5,243 nucleotides of DNA from Acidobacteriota bacterium (lineage in GTDB: Bacteria > Acidobacteriota > Vicinamibacteria > Vicinamibacterales > JACQTH01). The notes under the pieces are model-generated. The model searched no databases, was not told the DNA's origin, and saw only the letters and a program-made list of their open reading frames with translations. Shown here one piece after another: positions 4,858 to 5,243 of this stretch (position 1 is its first letter; each line of letters opens with the position of its first letter). Position numbers and translations under genes: made by a program. The DNA is taken from assembly GCA_016210935.1 (NCBI GenBank), contig JACQTH010000012.1, positions 1 through 5,243 on the forward strand, given 5' to 3'.

Positions 4858-5243
4858 TGGTCGCCTCCGAGGCCGCTCCGTACGCAAAAACGGGCGGACT
4901 CGGTGATGTGCTGGGCGCGCTGCCGCGCGCGCTCGGACGCCTCGGCCATCGGGTCACCGTCGTGGTGCCGCGGTACCGCGGAATCTCGGCGGGCGAGCGA
5001 TCGCTGCAGGCGAGCATCCCGATGGGCGGCCGACTCGTCACCGCGACATACTACGTGGAAACGGTCCAAGCGGGCGTCGACATGGTGTTCGTCGACTGCC
5101 CGGAGTTCTTCGATCGCGACGGACTGTATTTCGTCGACGGCGTCGATTTTCCCGACAATCCGGCCCGCTTCGGCTTTCTCGCGCGCGCCTCGCTCGAGTT
5201 CGTGGCGCGTCGCGAGGAACCCACGTCCGTGCTGCATGGGCAT
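4854..5243 (+). CDS. glgA: Glycogen synthase, N-terminal part (runs off right edge)
   Basis: This frame is open from before 4779 to the window end and encodes the N-terminus of a GT5 glycogen/starch synthase, which adds glucose from ADP-glucose to growing alpha-1,4-glucan. From GTG 4854 the product starts MMVASEAAPYAKTGGLGDV; the KTGGL loop (from K12) binds the ADP-glucose phosphates in this family. ALPRALGRLGHRVTVVVPRY and the segment FVDCPEFFDRDGLYF fit GlgA well, and the last codons, SVLHGH, are the beginning of the conserved HxHDW motif. The start is uncertain. GlgA normally begins a few residues before IVMVASE, yet the codons ahead of GTG 4854 are CTC-TCG-ATT with no standard start. The next upstream one is GTG 4779, which would translate the repeat block into 25 extra residues. 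ATG 4857 overlaps the stop of a small upstream frame. Regulation by coupling is possible. Confidence 0.88.
   Translation, partial: MMVASEAAPYAKTGGLGDVLGALPRALGRLGHRVTVVVPRYRGISAGERSLQASIPMGGRLVTATYYVETVQAGVDMVFVDCPEFFDRDGLYFVDGVDFPDNPARFGFLARASLEFVARREEPTSVLHGH

Noticed and set aside
3893..4906. Plus-strand open frame (337 codons) opposite fdhE and into glgA
   Set aside because: It is low-complexity and contradicted by four CxxC motifs on the minus strand and by the glgA frame.
4800..5243. Minus-strand open frame opposite glgA
   Set aside because: The plus strand encodes a clear GlgA N-terminus with KTGGLGDV; the minus frame has no known motif.

Overview
The window is high-GC bacterial chromosomal DNA. 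No rRNA, tRNA, transposase, integrase or CRISPR array is visible. Gene content, GC-rich third codon positions, weak Shine-Dalgarno sequences and short periodic GGCGAT-type intergenic repeats fit an Acidobacteriota genome, perhaps Vicinamibacteria. That assignment is an inference from style, not from a marker gene.

Layout. Positions 1-286 are a relatively AT-richer upstream region with a good promoter candidate (perfect TTGACA) just before a secreted M20 metallopeptidase (287-1549, +). A small glutaredoxin-like protein with a CPGC active site follows after 16 bases (1566-1985, +), probably in the same transcript. A four-helix membrane protein of unknown function (1892-2557, -) converges on it and overlaps it tail to tail by 94 bases. 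A divergent intergenic region (2558-2689) holds a promoter candidate and a small palindrome in front of a D-Ala-D-Ala peptidase of the S11/PBP7 type (2690-3697, +). Converging on that gene is an FdhE-like four-CxxC protein (3872-4753, -). Diverging from it is glgA, glycogen synthase, which is open at the right edge (about 4854 to beyond 5243, +).

The genes do not form one pathway. They look like housekeeping and accessory functions: periplasmic peptide hydrolysis, thiol-disulfide chemistry, peptidoglycan trimming, formate dehydrogenase maturation and glycogen synthesis. No formate dehydrogenase gene is present next to the FdhE-like gene.

The least ordinary DNA is around the FdhE-like gene. 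Both flanks carry 8-nt-periodic repeats (3697-3774 and 4810-4849). A 12-bp direct repeat (ATCATGCTCGAT) sits at both ends of the gene. A second, slightly diverged copy of its last seven codons plus stop lies 87 bases beyond its end; all six differences are transitions and only one changes an amino acid (I to V). In front of glgA, a 29-codon open frame with a good ribosome binding site ends in a TGATG overlap with glgA, whose own start is unclear. I see no clear evidence of a new defence or mobile system; these local structures are the best leads.
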